Source: an uncultured Acidimicrobiales bacterium (lineage in GTDB: Bacteria > Actinomycetota > Acidimicrobiia > Acidimicrobiales > UBA10347). Taken from it: 5,685 bases of DNA. Location: NCBI GenBank assembly GCA_937942965.1, contig CALDGN010000347.1, positions 1-5,685 of the forward strand, given 5' to 3'. The position numbers and the translations under genes are program-made. Below the pieces are notes generated by a model. The model was given only the letters and a program-made list of their open reading frames with translations. It was not told where the DNA came from and made no database searches. Below, piece after piece: positions 1 to 5,595 of the stretch (its first letter is position 1; each line of letters starts with the position of its first letter).

Positions 1-386
1 ATTCGATCGAGCACGCCGACGCAATCGTGATCGCGCCGAGCAACCCGTTCGTGTCGATCGCCCCAGTGCTCGGTGTGCCCGGCATCCGCGAGGCGCTCGC
101 AGCGCGTCGGGATCGCACCGTGTGCATCTCGCCCCTGATCGGCGGCGCTGCCGTCAAAGGACCGGCCGCAGACCTGGCTCGAACCCTCGGCCACGAAGTC
201 TCTGCCGTCGGGGTCGCTCGGCTACTCGTCGACGTTGCTGGCCACATGGTGCTCGACACCGTCGATGCGGAACTGGCCGACGCAGTGCAAGAAACTGGCG
301 TGACCCCCACCGTCACTGACACGATGATGCGCACGCCAGAGATCGCGGCTGCGCTGGCCACGACGACGGTCAACGCCGTCGCCTGA
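1..386 (+). CDS. cofD: 2-phospho-L-lactate transferase CofD/FbiA, C-terminal part
   Basis: CofD (FbiA in mycobacteria) transfers a phospholactyl-type group from an activated nucleotide donor to the deazaflavin Fo, making F420-0 (or dehydro-F420-0) in the cytoplasm. The reading frame is open from base 3 and runs to TGA at 384-386, so the start lies outside the window. About 127 residues are visible; the family is usually a little over 300, so roughly the last 40% is present. Recognisable family stretches are ADAIVIAPSNPFVSI, VPGIREAL, the ISPLIGGAAVKGPA segment, GHEVSAVGVARL and the terminal VTDTMMRTPEIAAALA. The first in-frame start-like codon, GTG at 27, is internal, because homology continues upstream of it (IEHADAIV). 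The cofE gene follows 36 bp downstream, the usual F420 order. Family assignment comes from remembered motifs; the partial state is a window-edge effect, not a broken gene. Confidence 0.93.
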   Translation, partial: SIEHADAIVIAPSNPFVSIAPVLGVPGIREALAARRDRTVCISPLIGGAAVKGPAADLARTLGHEVSAVGVARLLVDVAGHMVLDTVDAELADAVQETGVTPTVTDTMMRTPEIAAALATTTVNAVA

Positions 387-422
387 CTGCCGCTCCCCTA
401 CTTCCCAATCCGTAAGGACCCG

Positions 423-1118
423 ATGCGACTCGAGATCTTCCCCGTCGAAGGCCTGCCCGAGATCGGCCGAGGCGATGACCTCGCTGGCATGATCATCGAC
501 AGCGTCGACCTTGTGCAGCACGACATCTTGGTCGTCACCCAGAAGATCATCTCCAAGGCCGAAGGTGCCATGGTCGAGATCGATGCCAGCGACCCGCTCA
601 GTCACAAGCCGATCGTCGAGCGCGAATCGGTGCGTATCTTGCGCCGGCGAGGCGAGCTGATCATCTCGCAGACCAAGCACGGCTTCGTGTGCGCCAACGC
701 CGGCATCGACCTGTCGAATGTTGAGCGCGGCCAGGCCGCACTGCTGCCCGACGACAGCGACCGTTCTGCTCGCCGCATCCGTGATGCGATCAAGGGCCGC
801 CTGGGCCTCGATGTCGGCGTCATCATCAGCGACACGTTCGGGCGGCCGTGGCGCCGCGGCGTCACCGACGTCGCCATCGGCACCGCCGGCGTCAAGTCGA
901 TCCTCGACCTCCGAGGCACCCCTGATGCGCTCGGACGCGAGATGCAGGTCACCGAAGTTGCGCTCGTCGACGAACTCGCCTGCGCCGCCGAACTGGCGAT
1001 GGGCAAGACGACCGGCGTGCCGGTTGCTGTAATTCGCGGCGGAAGTGCCGACTGGTTTGGAGAGTCTTCGGTGCAAGACGACCTGGTGCGAGATCCCCAG
1101 GACGACCTGTTCCGCTGA
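423..1118 (+). CDS. cofE: Coenzyme F420-0:L-glutamate ligase CofE, single-domain form
   Basis: CofE adds L-glutamate residues to F420-0 using GTP and divalent metal, giving F420 with a gamma-linked glutamate tail. The 231-residue protein is complete. Visible family motifs are VTQKIISKAEG (38-48), SQTKHGFVCANAGID (82-96), LLPDDSDRSARRIR (107-120), DTFGRPWRRGVTDVAIG (137-153) and DELACAAELAMGKTTGVPVAVIRG (183-206, interrupted here only by naming). Aspartates in the DTFGRPWR...D segment are in the region that binds metal in characterised homologues. The ATG at 423 has AAGGA at 414-418, four bases upstream, which supports this start. Mycobacterial FbiB is about twice as long because a flavin-dependent reductase domain is fused at the C-terminus. 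Here the protein stops at the end of the ligase domain, and the next 57 bp encode no such domain. It lies between cofD and a nucleotidyltransferase gene, probably cotranscribed. Confidence 0.95.
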   Translation: MRLEIFPVEGLPEIGRGDDLAGMIIDSVDLVQHDILVVTQKIISKAEGAMVEIDASDPLSHKPIVERESVRILRRRGELIISQTKHGFVCANAGIDLSNVERGQAALLPDDSDRSARRIRDAIKGRLGLDVGVIISDTFGRPWRRGVTDVAIGTAGVKSILDLRGTPDALGREMQVTEVALVDELACAAELAMGKTTGVPVAVIRGGSADWFGESSVQDDLVRDPQDDLFR

Positions 1119-1175
1119 CCGCTTCCCCCAACCTTCCGCAACCGCGCCAGCACCACCTGGCATAGGAGCTGAACC

Positions 1176-1625
1176 ATGACGCAACCAACCCTCGTAATCG
1201 TCAGCGGCTACTTCGGGCCCATCCACGTCGGCCACCTCGACTACATCGAGGCTGGCGCCGCCACCGGTGACGAACTGTTCGTCATCGTGAACAACAACAC
1301 CCAGCAGATGCTCAAGAAGGGCAAAGTCATCATCGACCAAGCCGATCGCCTGCGCATCGTCGAGGCACTCCGCGTCGTCGACCATGCCATGATCGCCGTC
1401 GACGAAGACGGCGCCGTGTCCGCCAGCATCGAAGCCATCGCCCAGAAGTTCCCCGATCACAAGATCATCTTCGGCAACGGTGGCGACCGAGGCCCCGACG
1501 GCGACCCCGTACCCGAGCACGGCGTGTGCGAGCAGTACGGCATCGAAATGATCTTCGGCATGGGCGGCAGCAACAAGGCCGACTCCAGCAGCCGCCTCAT
1601 CGAAGAACTCGGCCTCCTGACCTGA
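1176..1625 (+). CDS. HxGH cytidylyltransferase/adenylyltransferase-like protein, substrate unknown
   Basis: This is a complete 149-residue protein of the nucleotidyltransferase superfamily that includes TagD (glycerol-3-phosphate cytidylyltransferase) and RfaE2 (heptose-phosphate adenylyltransferase). Such enzymes couple a phosphorylated substrate to CTP or ATP and release pyrophosphate. Residues 8-20 carry the nucleotide-binding signature SGYFGPIHVGH with the HVGH at 17-20. A lysine pair (K47-K48), DRLRIVEALRVVD (57-69), GNGGDRG (100-106) and a late SSSR (137-140) fill the other expected positions. The variant SGYF in place of GTFD and the GNGGDR motif recall a broad, poorly characterised subfamily. 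AGGAG at 1164-1168, seven bases before ATG, supports the start. The gap after cofE is 57 bp and a strong terminator follows, so it is probably the last gene of the F420 operon. It is not a homologue of CofC/FbiD, the F420 guanylyltransferase, which has a different fold. Its specificity cannot be read from sequence. Confidence 0.85.
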   Translation: MTQPTLVIVSGYFGPIHVGHLDYIEAGAATGDELFVIVNNNTQQMLKKGKVIIDQADRLRIVEALRVVDHAMIAVDEDGAVSASIEAIAQKFPDHKIIFGNGGDRGPDGDPVPEHGVCEQYGIEMIFGMGGSNKADSSSRLIEELGLLT

Positions 1626-1697
1626 GCTTCCTCGCAATCGCAGGTTCGCTTCGCTCGGCCTGCTCTGCGGATTAACTACCTCGCAAGATCAAAAAGC

Positions 1698-1728
1698 AAA
1701 CCGCCCGGCTCGAGGAGCCGGGCGGTTT
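1698..1728. terminator. Bidirectional rho-independent terminator
   Basis: A perfect 14-bp inverted repeat lies at 1698-1711 (AAACCGCCCGGCTC) and 1715-1728 (GAGCCGGGCGGTTT), with a GAG loop. On the + strand the hairpin is followed by TTTCGCGTTTTCG. On the - strand it is followed by TTTGCTTTTTGATC. It sits 72 bp after the nucleotidyltransferase stop and 34 bp after the stop of the converging - strand gene, so it can end both transcripts. The T-rich tail is better on the - strand side. Confidence 0.93.
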
Positions 1729-1762
1729 CGCGTTTTCGTGACCTCAGGTCAACGGGGCTGGA

Positions 1763-2692
1763 TCAGCCGTCGTCGCCTTCTTCGACGGTGACGGTCGTGT
1801 CATCGACGCCCGTGTCCTGCGGAAGCAGTTCAGTCGGGTTGTACTCGATCGCCGAGCTCACGTTGTTGAGCGTGTCGAAGCGATCCGACGGAGGCAGGTT
1901 GTCCTCGTTGAACTCAACGTCGGGACCGGCGTACGCAATGATGTACACCTCGCGGTCGTTGTCGAACTTGATCTGGCCAAGGTCGGTCGTGAAGATCTCG
2001 GAGGCGGGCTCGCCAGCAAGTGCCTGGAAGTCGAAGTCCCAGTGCAGGACCTTGATCTCGGCCGGGCCACTTCCGTCTGCGCACTCTTCGCCGGCAACGA
2101 GTTCGCGGCCGGTGTCGAGCACGATCCGATCGGTGTCGACGCTGATGCGCATCTCGGTGAACCAGTGGCGCGTCTGTGCGTTGTCACCCGACGACAGTTC
2201 GAAGAACGGGTGGATGTGCATGATGCCGTCGCCGTGCGAGTGGATGCCGGTGGCATCGTCAGACGACTGGAACGGCGGCAGGTAGCTCTGGCCGCCACCC
2301 TGGGTGCAGTCGTACACGCCGTACACGGCGTGCCAGTGATCCAGGTTCTGGCGAGGCGAAGCGAGAGCCTCGCGAGTCGTCCAGGCGTAGAACACAGCGC
2401 CGATGCCCAGCAGGCAGATCAGTGCGATCAGTGCGGGGAAGCCCATGCGGCTCGCCAGCGACACGTCGCGTTGGCCGGCGGTCGCAGCAGCACGTGCAAC
2501 CTTGCGGGCACCTGCGTCGCTCGATGGCGTGCGCACCACGCTTGCATCGTCTGACGACGCGTCAGCCATGCGCTTCGAAGGTCGCGTGGGGGTAGTGGAT
2601 TCGGCGCCGTCAGCGGCTTCGGCACGTGGCGGGCGCTTGCCCTTGCCCGAACCCTTGCCCTTTTCGGACCAACCGGTCTCGTCCTCAGTCAT
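1763..2692 (-). CDS. Membrane-anchored protein with His-rich extracytoplasmic domain, function unknown
   Basis: I do not recognise a characterised family. From ATG at 2692 the protein has 309 residues. Residues 1-80 are hydrophilic and low in complexity, with a Lys/Gly/Arg-rich start (KGKGSGKGKR, 11-20) and Ser/Thr/Asp stretches. One membrane segment lies at about 84-104 (GFPALIALICLLGIGAVFYAW), which suggests an inside N-terminus and an outside C-terminal domain of about 200 residues. That domain opens with DHWHAVYGVYDC (118-129) and GIHSHGDGIMHIHPFF (149-164), giving His119, 121, 151, 153, 159 and 161. Cys129 and Cys204 could form a disulfide. The tail (293-309) is acidic. I recall similar unassigned actinobacterial proteins with the same HGDGIxHIHP pattern; metal binding is an inference. 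A TTG start at 2749 would add 19 residues. ATG is preferred because the hydrophilic MTEDETGW start is typical, although its Shine-Dalgarno is weak. It lies 148 bp downstream of birA on the same strand. Confidence 0.8.
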   Translation of the reverse strand: MTEDETGWSEKGKGSGKGKRPPRAEAADGAESTTPTRPSKRMADASSDDASVVRTPSSDAGARKVARAAATAGQRDVSLASRMGFPALIALICLLGIGAVFYAWTTREALASPRQNLDHWHAVYGVYDCTQGGGQSYLPPFQSSDDATGIHSHGDGIMHIHPFFELSSGDNAQTRHWFTEMRISVDTDRIVLDTGRELVAGEECADGSGPAEIKVLHWDFDFQALAGEPASEIFTTDLGQIKFDNDREVYIIAYAGPDVEFNEDNLPPSDRFDTLNNVSSAIEYNPTELLPQDTGVDDTTVTVEEGDDG

Positions 2693-2840
2693 GGCGGTCC
2701 ACGCTATCCGCTTCGACTCCCCCACCAGACGCGCGAACCAGGAATGCAACGCCCTCTCAACACGACGTCAGTCGCGTGCCAATCGGGCATTTCGTGGAAG
2801 GAATCTGCTGCCTCGAACGTCTCGGGCAGCGATGCGCACC
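2693..2840 (-). other. Intergenic gap between birA and the His-rich membrane protein gene
   Basis: These 148 bp separate two - strand genes. I see no hairpin with a T-tract, so readthrough from birA is plausible. I also see no promoter close to consensus. The region may include the first 57 bases of the downstream gene if the TTG at 2749, which is preceded by a GAGAGG-like stretch, is the true start. Confidence 0.5.
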
Positions 2841-3635
2841 TCAGTCCGGCCGGGCGTGCACCACATCGCCGACGTGATGGACCGTGCGGCCCGCCGGACC
2901 TTCGAGCACGAGGGCGCCGTCTTGGTCGACATCGACGGCGGTGCCAACGACCGCATCGCCGCCGTCGGCTTCGATACGGACGCGTTGCCCGATCGTCGCA
3001 GATGCTGCGATCCAGCGTTCACGAAGCGGTTGCGCGTCGAGGGAGAGCAGTTCGTCGACGCGGCGCACGACGTCGGCAACGAAGGCGACACGGTCGACAG
3101 CGGCCGGCGACGCTCCGGGTGCGGTAGCTGGCAGGTGCTCGTCGATCGACGTCGCATGGTCCGGCACTCCGTCGGGTCGGGTGCCTCGCCAGTTCGCGTT
3201 CATGCCGATGCCGACGATGACTGCGCCGTGTGTCCCCTGGGCGAGGACGCCGGCCATCTTTCCGCCATCGAGCAGCAGGTCGTTCGGCCACTTCAGCTGA
3301 CACGGCACGACCGTGCGTGTCGAGATCGCAGCGGCCGCCGCGAGCGCAACGGTGCCGATCGTCCAGAACGGACCGACACCTCGTTGCTCTCGGATCAAGA
3401 ACGACATGAGGACACCGGACTCGCTTGGCGCCGTCCAGGTCCGATCTCGGCGACCGCGACCGGCGGTCTGCAGATCGGTCACCAGAACCTGCTCGGGCGC
3501 CTCCTCCGCTGCGAGCTCAAGGAGGTCGGCGTTGGTCGAACCGGTCTCGCTTACCCAGCCGATCTGGTCGAATCTCGTGCCCGAGACTGCGTCGCGCAAA
3601 AATGCTGCGCGCGAGGGTTCGGAATGAGGGGCCAC
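2841..3635 (-). CDS. birA: Biotin--[acetyl-CoA-carboxylase] ligase BirA, without HTH domain
   Basis: BirA activates biotin with ATP to biotinyl-5'-AMP and transfers it to a specific lysine of biotin carrier domains in the cytoplasm. From GTG at 3635 the protein has 264 residues. Family motifs are ETGSTN (30-35), the biotinyl-AMP loop AGRGRRDRTW (58-67), KWPND (115-119), GGKMAGVLAQ (124-133) with Lys126 at the catalytic position, and VGIGMNAN (141-148). A C-terminal SH3-like domain spans about 215-264 (IGQRVRIEADGG to GDVVHARP). There is no room for an N-terminal winged-helix, so this is the monofunctional ligase type and should not act as a biotin repressor. No in-frame ATG exists near the N-terminus. 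GTG at 3635 is the first start that leaves the expected short lead to GSTN; a TTG 12 codons further in is an alternative. No Shine-Dalgarno precedes either one, so leaderless translation is possible. The gene diverges from its likely substrate gene. Confidence 0.93.
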   Translation of the reverse strand: MAPHSEPSRAAFLRDAVSGTRFDQIGWVSETGSTNADLLELAAEEAPEQVLVTDLQTAGRGRRDRTWTAPSESGVLMSFLIREQRGVGPFWTIGTVALAAAAAISTRTVVPCQLKWPNDLLLDGGKMAGVLAQGTHGAVIVGIGMNANWRGTRPDGVPDHATSIDEHLPATAPGASPAAVDRVAFVADVVRRVDELLSLDAQPLRERWIAASATIGQRVRIEADGGDAVVGTAVDVDQDGALVLEGPAGRTVHHVGDVVHARPD

Positions 3636-3660
3636 ATCTGGCAGGCTATGCCAGTGTTCT
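3636..3660. promoter_or_regulatory. birA/accA: Compact divergent start region between birA and the carboxylase gene
   Basis: Only 12 bp (3636-3647) separate the chosen birA GTG (3635, - strand) and the carboxylase ATG (3648, + strand). On the - strand, TAGCCT (3648 to 3643) fits the actinobacterial -10 pattern TANNNT and lies seven bases before the GTG, the spacing expected for a leaderless birA transcript. This element overlaps the carboxylase start codon. On the + strand I see no equivalent -10 at the right distance. A GGCAGG at 3640-3645 is very close to the ATG for a ribosome-binding site. The carboxylase promoter therefore probably lies inside the birA 5' coding region. The promoter assignment is inference from pattern only. 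Confidence 0.4.
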
Positions 3661-5405
3661 CCAAGGTTCTGGTAGCTAATCGTGGCGAGATCGCAGTTCG
3701 TGTGATCCGCGCTTGCCGAGATCTCGGCGTGACTTCGGTCGCTGTGTACAGCGAACTCGACCGTGACGCCCTGCATGTGCGCCTGGCCGACGAGGCCTAT
3801 GCGCTCGGCGGGCAGACCGCAGCCGAGAGCTACCTCAACACCGAGAAGATCCTTGAGATCTTGGCCGAGAGCGGCGCCGACGGCCTCCACCCGGGCTACG
3901 GCTTCTTCAGCGAGAACGCCGACTTTGCTCGTGCCGTGACCGAGGCCGGCGTGGCCTTCATTGGCCCGCGCCCCGAAGCCATCGAAGTCATGGGCGACAA
4001 GCTCTCTGCACGTGCGGCCGCCGAGAACGTCGGCGTGAGCGGTGTGCCGGGCAACACCGATGCCGTCACCGAGCCATCCCAGGTCGAGGCGTTCGCTGCC
4101 CAACACGGCTACCCCGTCGCCATCAAGGCGGCATTCGGCGGTGGCGGCCGAGGCATGAAGGTTGTCAACGAAGGCGACGACATCGCGGCGGCGATCGACG
4201 GCGCGAGCCGCGAGGCGCTCAACTACTTCGGCCGAGGTGAGCTGTACCTCGAGCGCTACCTCAACCAGCCACGCCACGTCGAGGTCCAGGTCCTCGCCGA
4301 TGCGCACGGCAACTGCATCCACCTCGGCACGCGTGACTGCTCGGCGCAGCGTCGCCATCAGAAGCTGATCGAAGAAGCTCCAGCCGCAGACATCGCCCCC
4401 GAGATCCTGGCCGCAATGGGCGAGGCCGCCGTGACCGTTGCGAAGGGTTGCGACTACGTGAACGCCGGCACGGTCGAGTTCTTGTACGAAGACGGCGGCT
4501 TCTTCTACCTCGAGATGAACACTCGCCTGCAGGTTGAGCATCCGGTGACCGAGCTTGTGACCGGCATCGATCTGGTCGAGGCCCAGCTGCGTGTTGCTAG
4601 CGGCGAAGAGCTGTGGATGACCCAGGACGACATCAAGATCCAGGGCCACGCGGTCGAAGTCCGCATCAATGCTGAGGATCCCGCGGGCGGCGCATTCCTT
4701 CCCGCCCCGGGCACGATCAGCTCGCTCAAGGCGCCGGGTGGCTTCGGCACCCGTTTCGACACCGGCTACGACTCGGGCGACGAGATCAGCCAGTTCTACG
4801 ACAACCTCGTCGGCAAGCTGGTCTGCTGGGGCCACGATCGCCCGACGGCGATCGGTCGCACGCTGCGTGCGCTCGACGAGCTCGTGGTCGAAGGCGTCGC
4901 TACGACGATTCCCGCTGACGTCGCCATCTTGGCGCACGAAGACTTTGCCGCAATGCGCCACTCGACGAAGTGGGTCGAAGAGACGCTCGACCTGAGCGAC
5001 GTTCGGGCCGAGGTTGCGCCTGTCATCGACGATGACGAGGGGCCTCGCATTCGTCGAGATGTGCCGGTCGAGGTCAATGGCCGCCGCTTCGACGTGTCCG
5101 TCTGGGTGCCAGAGTCCGCTGGCGTCGCCAGCGCCGGCGCTGCTCCGGCCCGCCGTCGAGCTGCATCTGGCGGCGGAGGCGGCGGAGGCACCGGCCAGGT
5201 CGCGGTCCCGATGCAGGGCACAGTCGTGAAGGTCGCCGTCGAAGTCGGCCAAGCCGTCGAGGCTGGCGACACGGTCCTCGTGCTCGAAGCCATGAAGATG
5301 GAAAACAACATCGCCGCCGACATCACCGGCACGGTCACCGAGGTCCGCGTCGCGGTCGGTGACTCCGTCGGCGGCGGCGACGTCGTCGTCATCATCGAAG
5401 CCTGA
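3648..5405 (+). CDS. accA: Acyl-CoA carboxylase alpha subunit: biotin carboxylase fused to biotin carrier domain
   Basis: This subunit carboxylates its own biotin with ATP and bicarbonate; a separate carboxyltransferase beta subunit then passes CO2 to acetyl-, propionyl- or a related acyl-CoA. The 585-residue protein is complete. Residues 1-446 are the biotin carboxylase: FSKVLVANRGEIAVRV (4-19), HPGYGFFSEN (81-90), the ATP-grasp glycine loop AAFGGGGRGMK (161-171), QRRHQKLIEEAP (234-245), EMNTRLQVEHPVTE (289-302) with Glu289, Asn291, Arg293 and Glu297, and Arg339 in EVRINAEDP. A variable linker with seven glycines (508-514) leads to the biotinyl domain (516-585), with target Lys550 in EAMKMEN. 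MPVFSKV at 3648 matches the usual family start. An ATG at 3624 with GAGGG six bases upstream would add eight residues and overlap birA. The symbol follows actinobacterial use, not E. coli accA. Acyl-CoA specificity cannot be told, and no beta subunit gene is visible. Confidence 0.95.
   Translation: MPVFSKVLVANRGEIAVRVIRACRDLGVTSVAVYSELDRDALHVRLADEAYALGGQTAAESYLNTEKILEILAESGADGLHPGYGFFSENADFARAVTEAGVAFIGPRPEAIEVMGDKLSARAAAENVGVSGVPGNTDAVTEPSQVEAFAAQHGYPVAIKAAFGGGGRGMKVVNEGDDIAAAIDGASREALNYFGRGELYLERYLNQPRHVEVQVLADAHGNCIHLGTRDCSAQRRHQKLIEEAPAADIAPEILAAMGEAAVTVAKGCDYVNAGTVEFLYEDGGFFYLEMNTRLQVEHPVTELVTGIDLVEAQLRVASGEELWMTQDDIKIQGHAVEVRINAEDPAGGAFLPAPGTISSLKAPGGFGTRFDTGYDSGDEISQFYDNLVGKLVCWGHDRPTAIGRTLRALDELVVEGVATTIPADVAILAHEDFAAMRHSTKWVEETLDLSDVRAEVAPVIDDDEGPRIRRDVPVEVNGRRFDVSVWVPESAGVASAGAAPARRRAASGGGGGGGTGQVAVPMQGTVVKVAVEVGQAVEAGDTVLVLEAMKMENNIAADITGTVTEVRVAVGDSVGGGDVVVIIEA
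5169..5189 (+). repeat. 9-bp tandem repeat encoding the polyglycine linker
   Basis: GGCGGCGGA occurs twice in tandem (5169-5177 and 5178-5186), followed by a partial GGC. It encodes the seven consecutive glycines at residues 508-514 between the carboxylase and biotin carrier domains. A 9-bp unit keeps the frame, so copy-number change would alter the linker by three residues without breaking the gene. Confidence 0.8.
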
Positions 5406-5421
5406 CGCTTCCCTCCCTGCC

Positions 5422-5474
5422 GGGGTCGCAGCTAAAACGTTGCACTCCGTTGACCCGCTGGGGTCGCACCTAAA
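5422..5474. repeat. Pair of 15-bp direct repeats downstream of the carboxylase gene
   Basis: GGGGTCGCAGCTAAA at 5422-5436 and GGGGTCGCACCTAAA at 5460-5474 differ at one base and are 38 bp apart, start to start. They begin 17 bp after the carboxylase stop and about 120-170 bp before the next start codon. Possible roles are binding sites for a regulator of the downstream gene, or -35-type promoter elements, because each ends in CTAAA. I recognise no known operator. Confidence 0.7.
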
Positions 5475-5531
5475 GCCGGTTCACCTCTGCTGCGGACGGT
5501 GGCGCGCCGACTGCGAAGCGTGACGTTGCAA

Positions 5532-5541
5532 GAAATATTTC
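5532..5541. promoter_or_regulatory. AT-rich perfect palindrome in the upstream region of the last gene
   Basis: GAAATATTTC is a perfect 10-bp palindrome, and the overlapping TTTCGAAA (5538-5545) is a second one. Together they form the most AT-rich patch in this intergenic region. It lies about 55-64 bp before the ATG at 5596, a position suited to a promoter or an operator. No clear -35/-10 pair is visible, so the role is inferred. Confidence 0.3.
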
Positions 5542-5549
5542 GAAAAGGG

Positions 5550-5587
5550 CTCTGAGGGGCCGAGATTGTCACACCCCTCGGTCAGAG
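5550..5587 (+). promoter_or_regulatory. Imperfect hairpin just upstream of the last gene
   Basis: CTCTGA (5550-5555) pairs with TCAGAG (5582-5587), and CCGAG (5560-5564) with CTCGG (5577-5581). This leaves a GGGG bulge on the left arm and a 12-base loop. An alternative pairing joins GAGGGG (5554-5559) with CCCCTC (5574-5579). The right arm ends eight bases before the ATG at 5596 and covers the only purine-rich stretch (AGAG) that could serve as ribosome-binding site. No T-tract follows, so it does not look like a terminator. It may be an operator or an RNA fold affecting translation. Confidence 0.4.
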
Positions 5588-5595
5588 TTGATTGC

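Noticed and set aside
1176..1625. Possible CofC/FbiD (phospholactate guanylyltransferase) next to cofDE.
   Set aside because: The HxGH and SSSR motifs belong to the TagD/RfaE2-type superfamily, not the glycosyltransferase-A-like CofC fold.
222..1637. Long open frame of 471 codons on the - strand across cofD, cofE and the nucleotidyltransferase gene.
   Set aside because: It lies antisense to three genes with clear family motifs. Its translation is low-complexity Asp/Val/Gly/His-rich, typical of antisense frames in GC-rich genes.
1636..1672. Weak inverted repeat GCAGG...CCTGC with CGCTTCGCTCGG between.
   Set aside because: The stem is only five base pairs, and the strong terminator just downstream explains transcript ending.
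1763..2692. Possible DUF3105-type protein because of its single membrane span and His-rich exported domain.
   Set aside because: The characteristic SGPHY and LEHG-type motifs I associate with that family are absent; the histidine pattern here is different.
2693..2749. 19-codon N-terminal extension of the membrane protein from TTG 2749.
   Set aside because: The later ATG gives a more typical start, and the extra residues form no signal or motif. It is kept only as an alternative.
2403..3647. Upstream extension of the carboxylase frame on the + strand, giving an apparent 1000-codon protein.
   Set aside because: It is antisense to birA and the membrane protein gene and shows no family motifs. 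Homology begins at MPVFSKV.
3636..5252. Upstream extension of the birA frame on the - strand, giving an apparent 803-codon protein.
   Set aside because: Only the part from 3635 down carries ligase motifs. The rest is antisense to the well-supported carboxylase gene.
5550..5587. Inverted repeat considered as the terminator of the carboxylase transcript.
   Set aside because: No T-tract follows on either strand, and it lies 145 bp after the stop, directly before a start codon.
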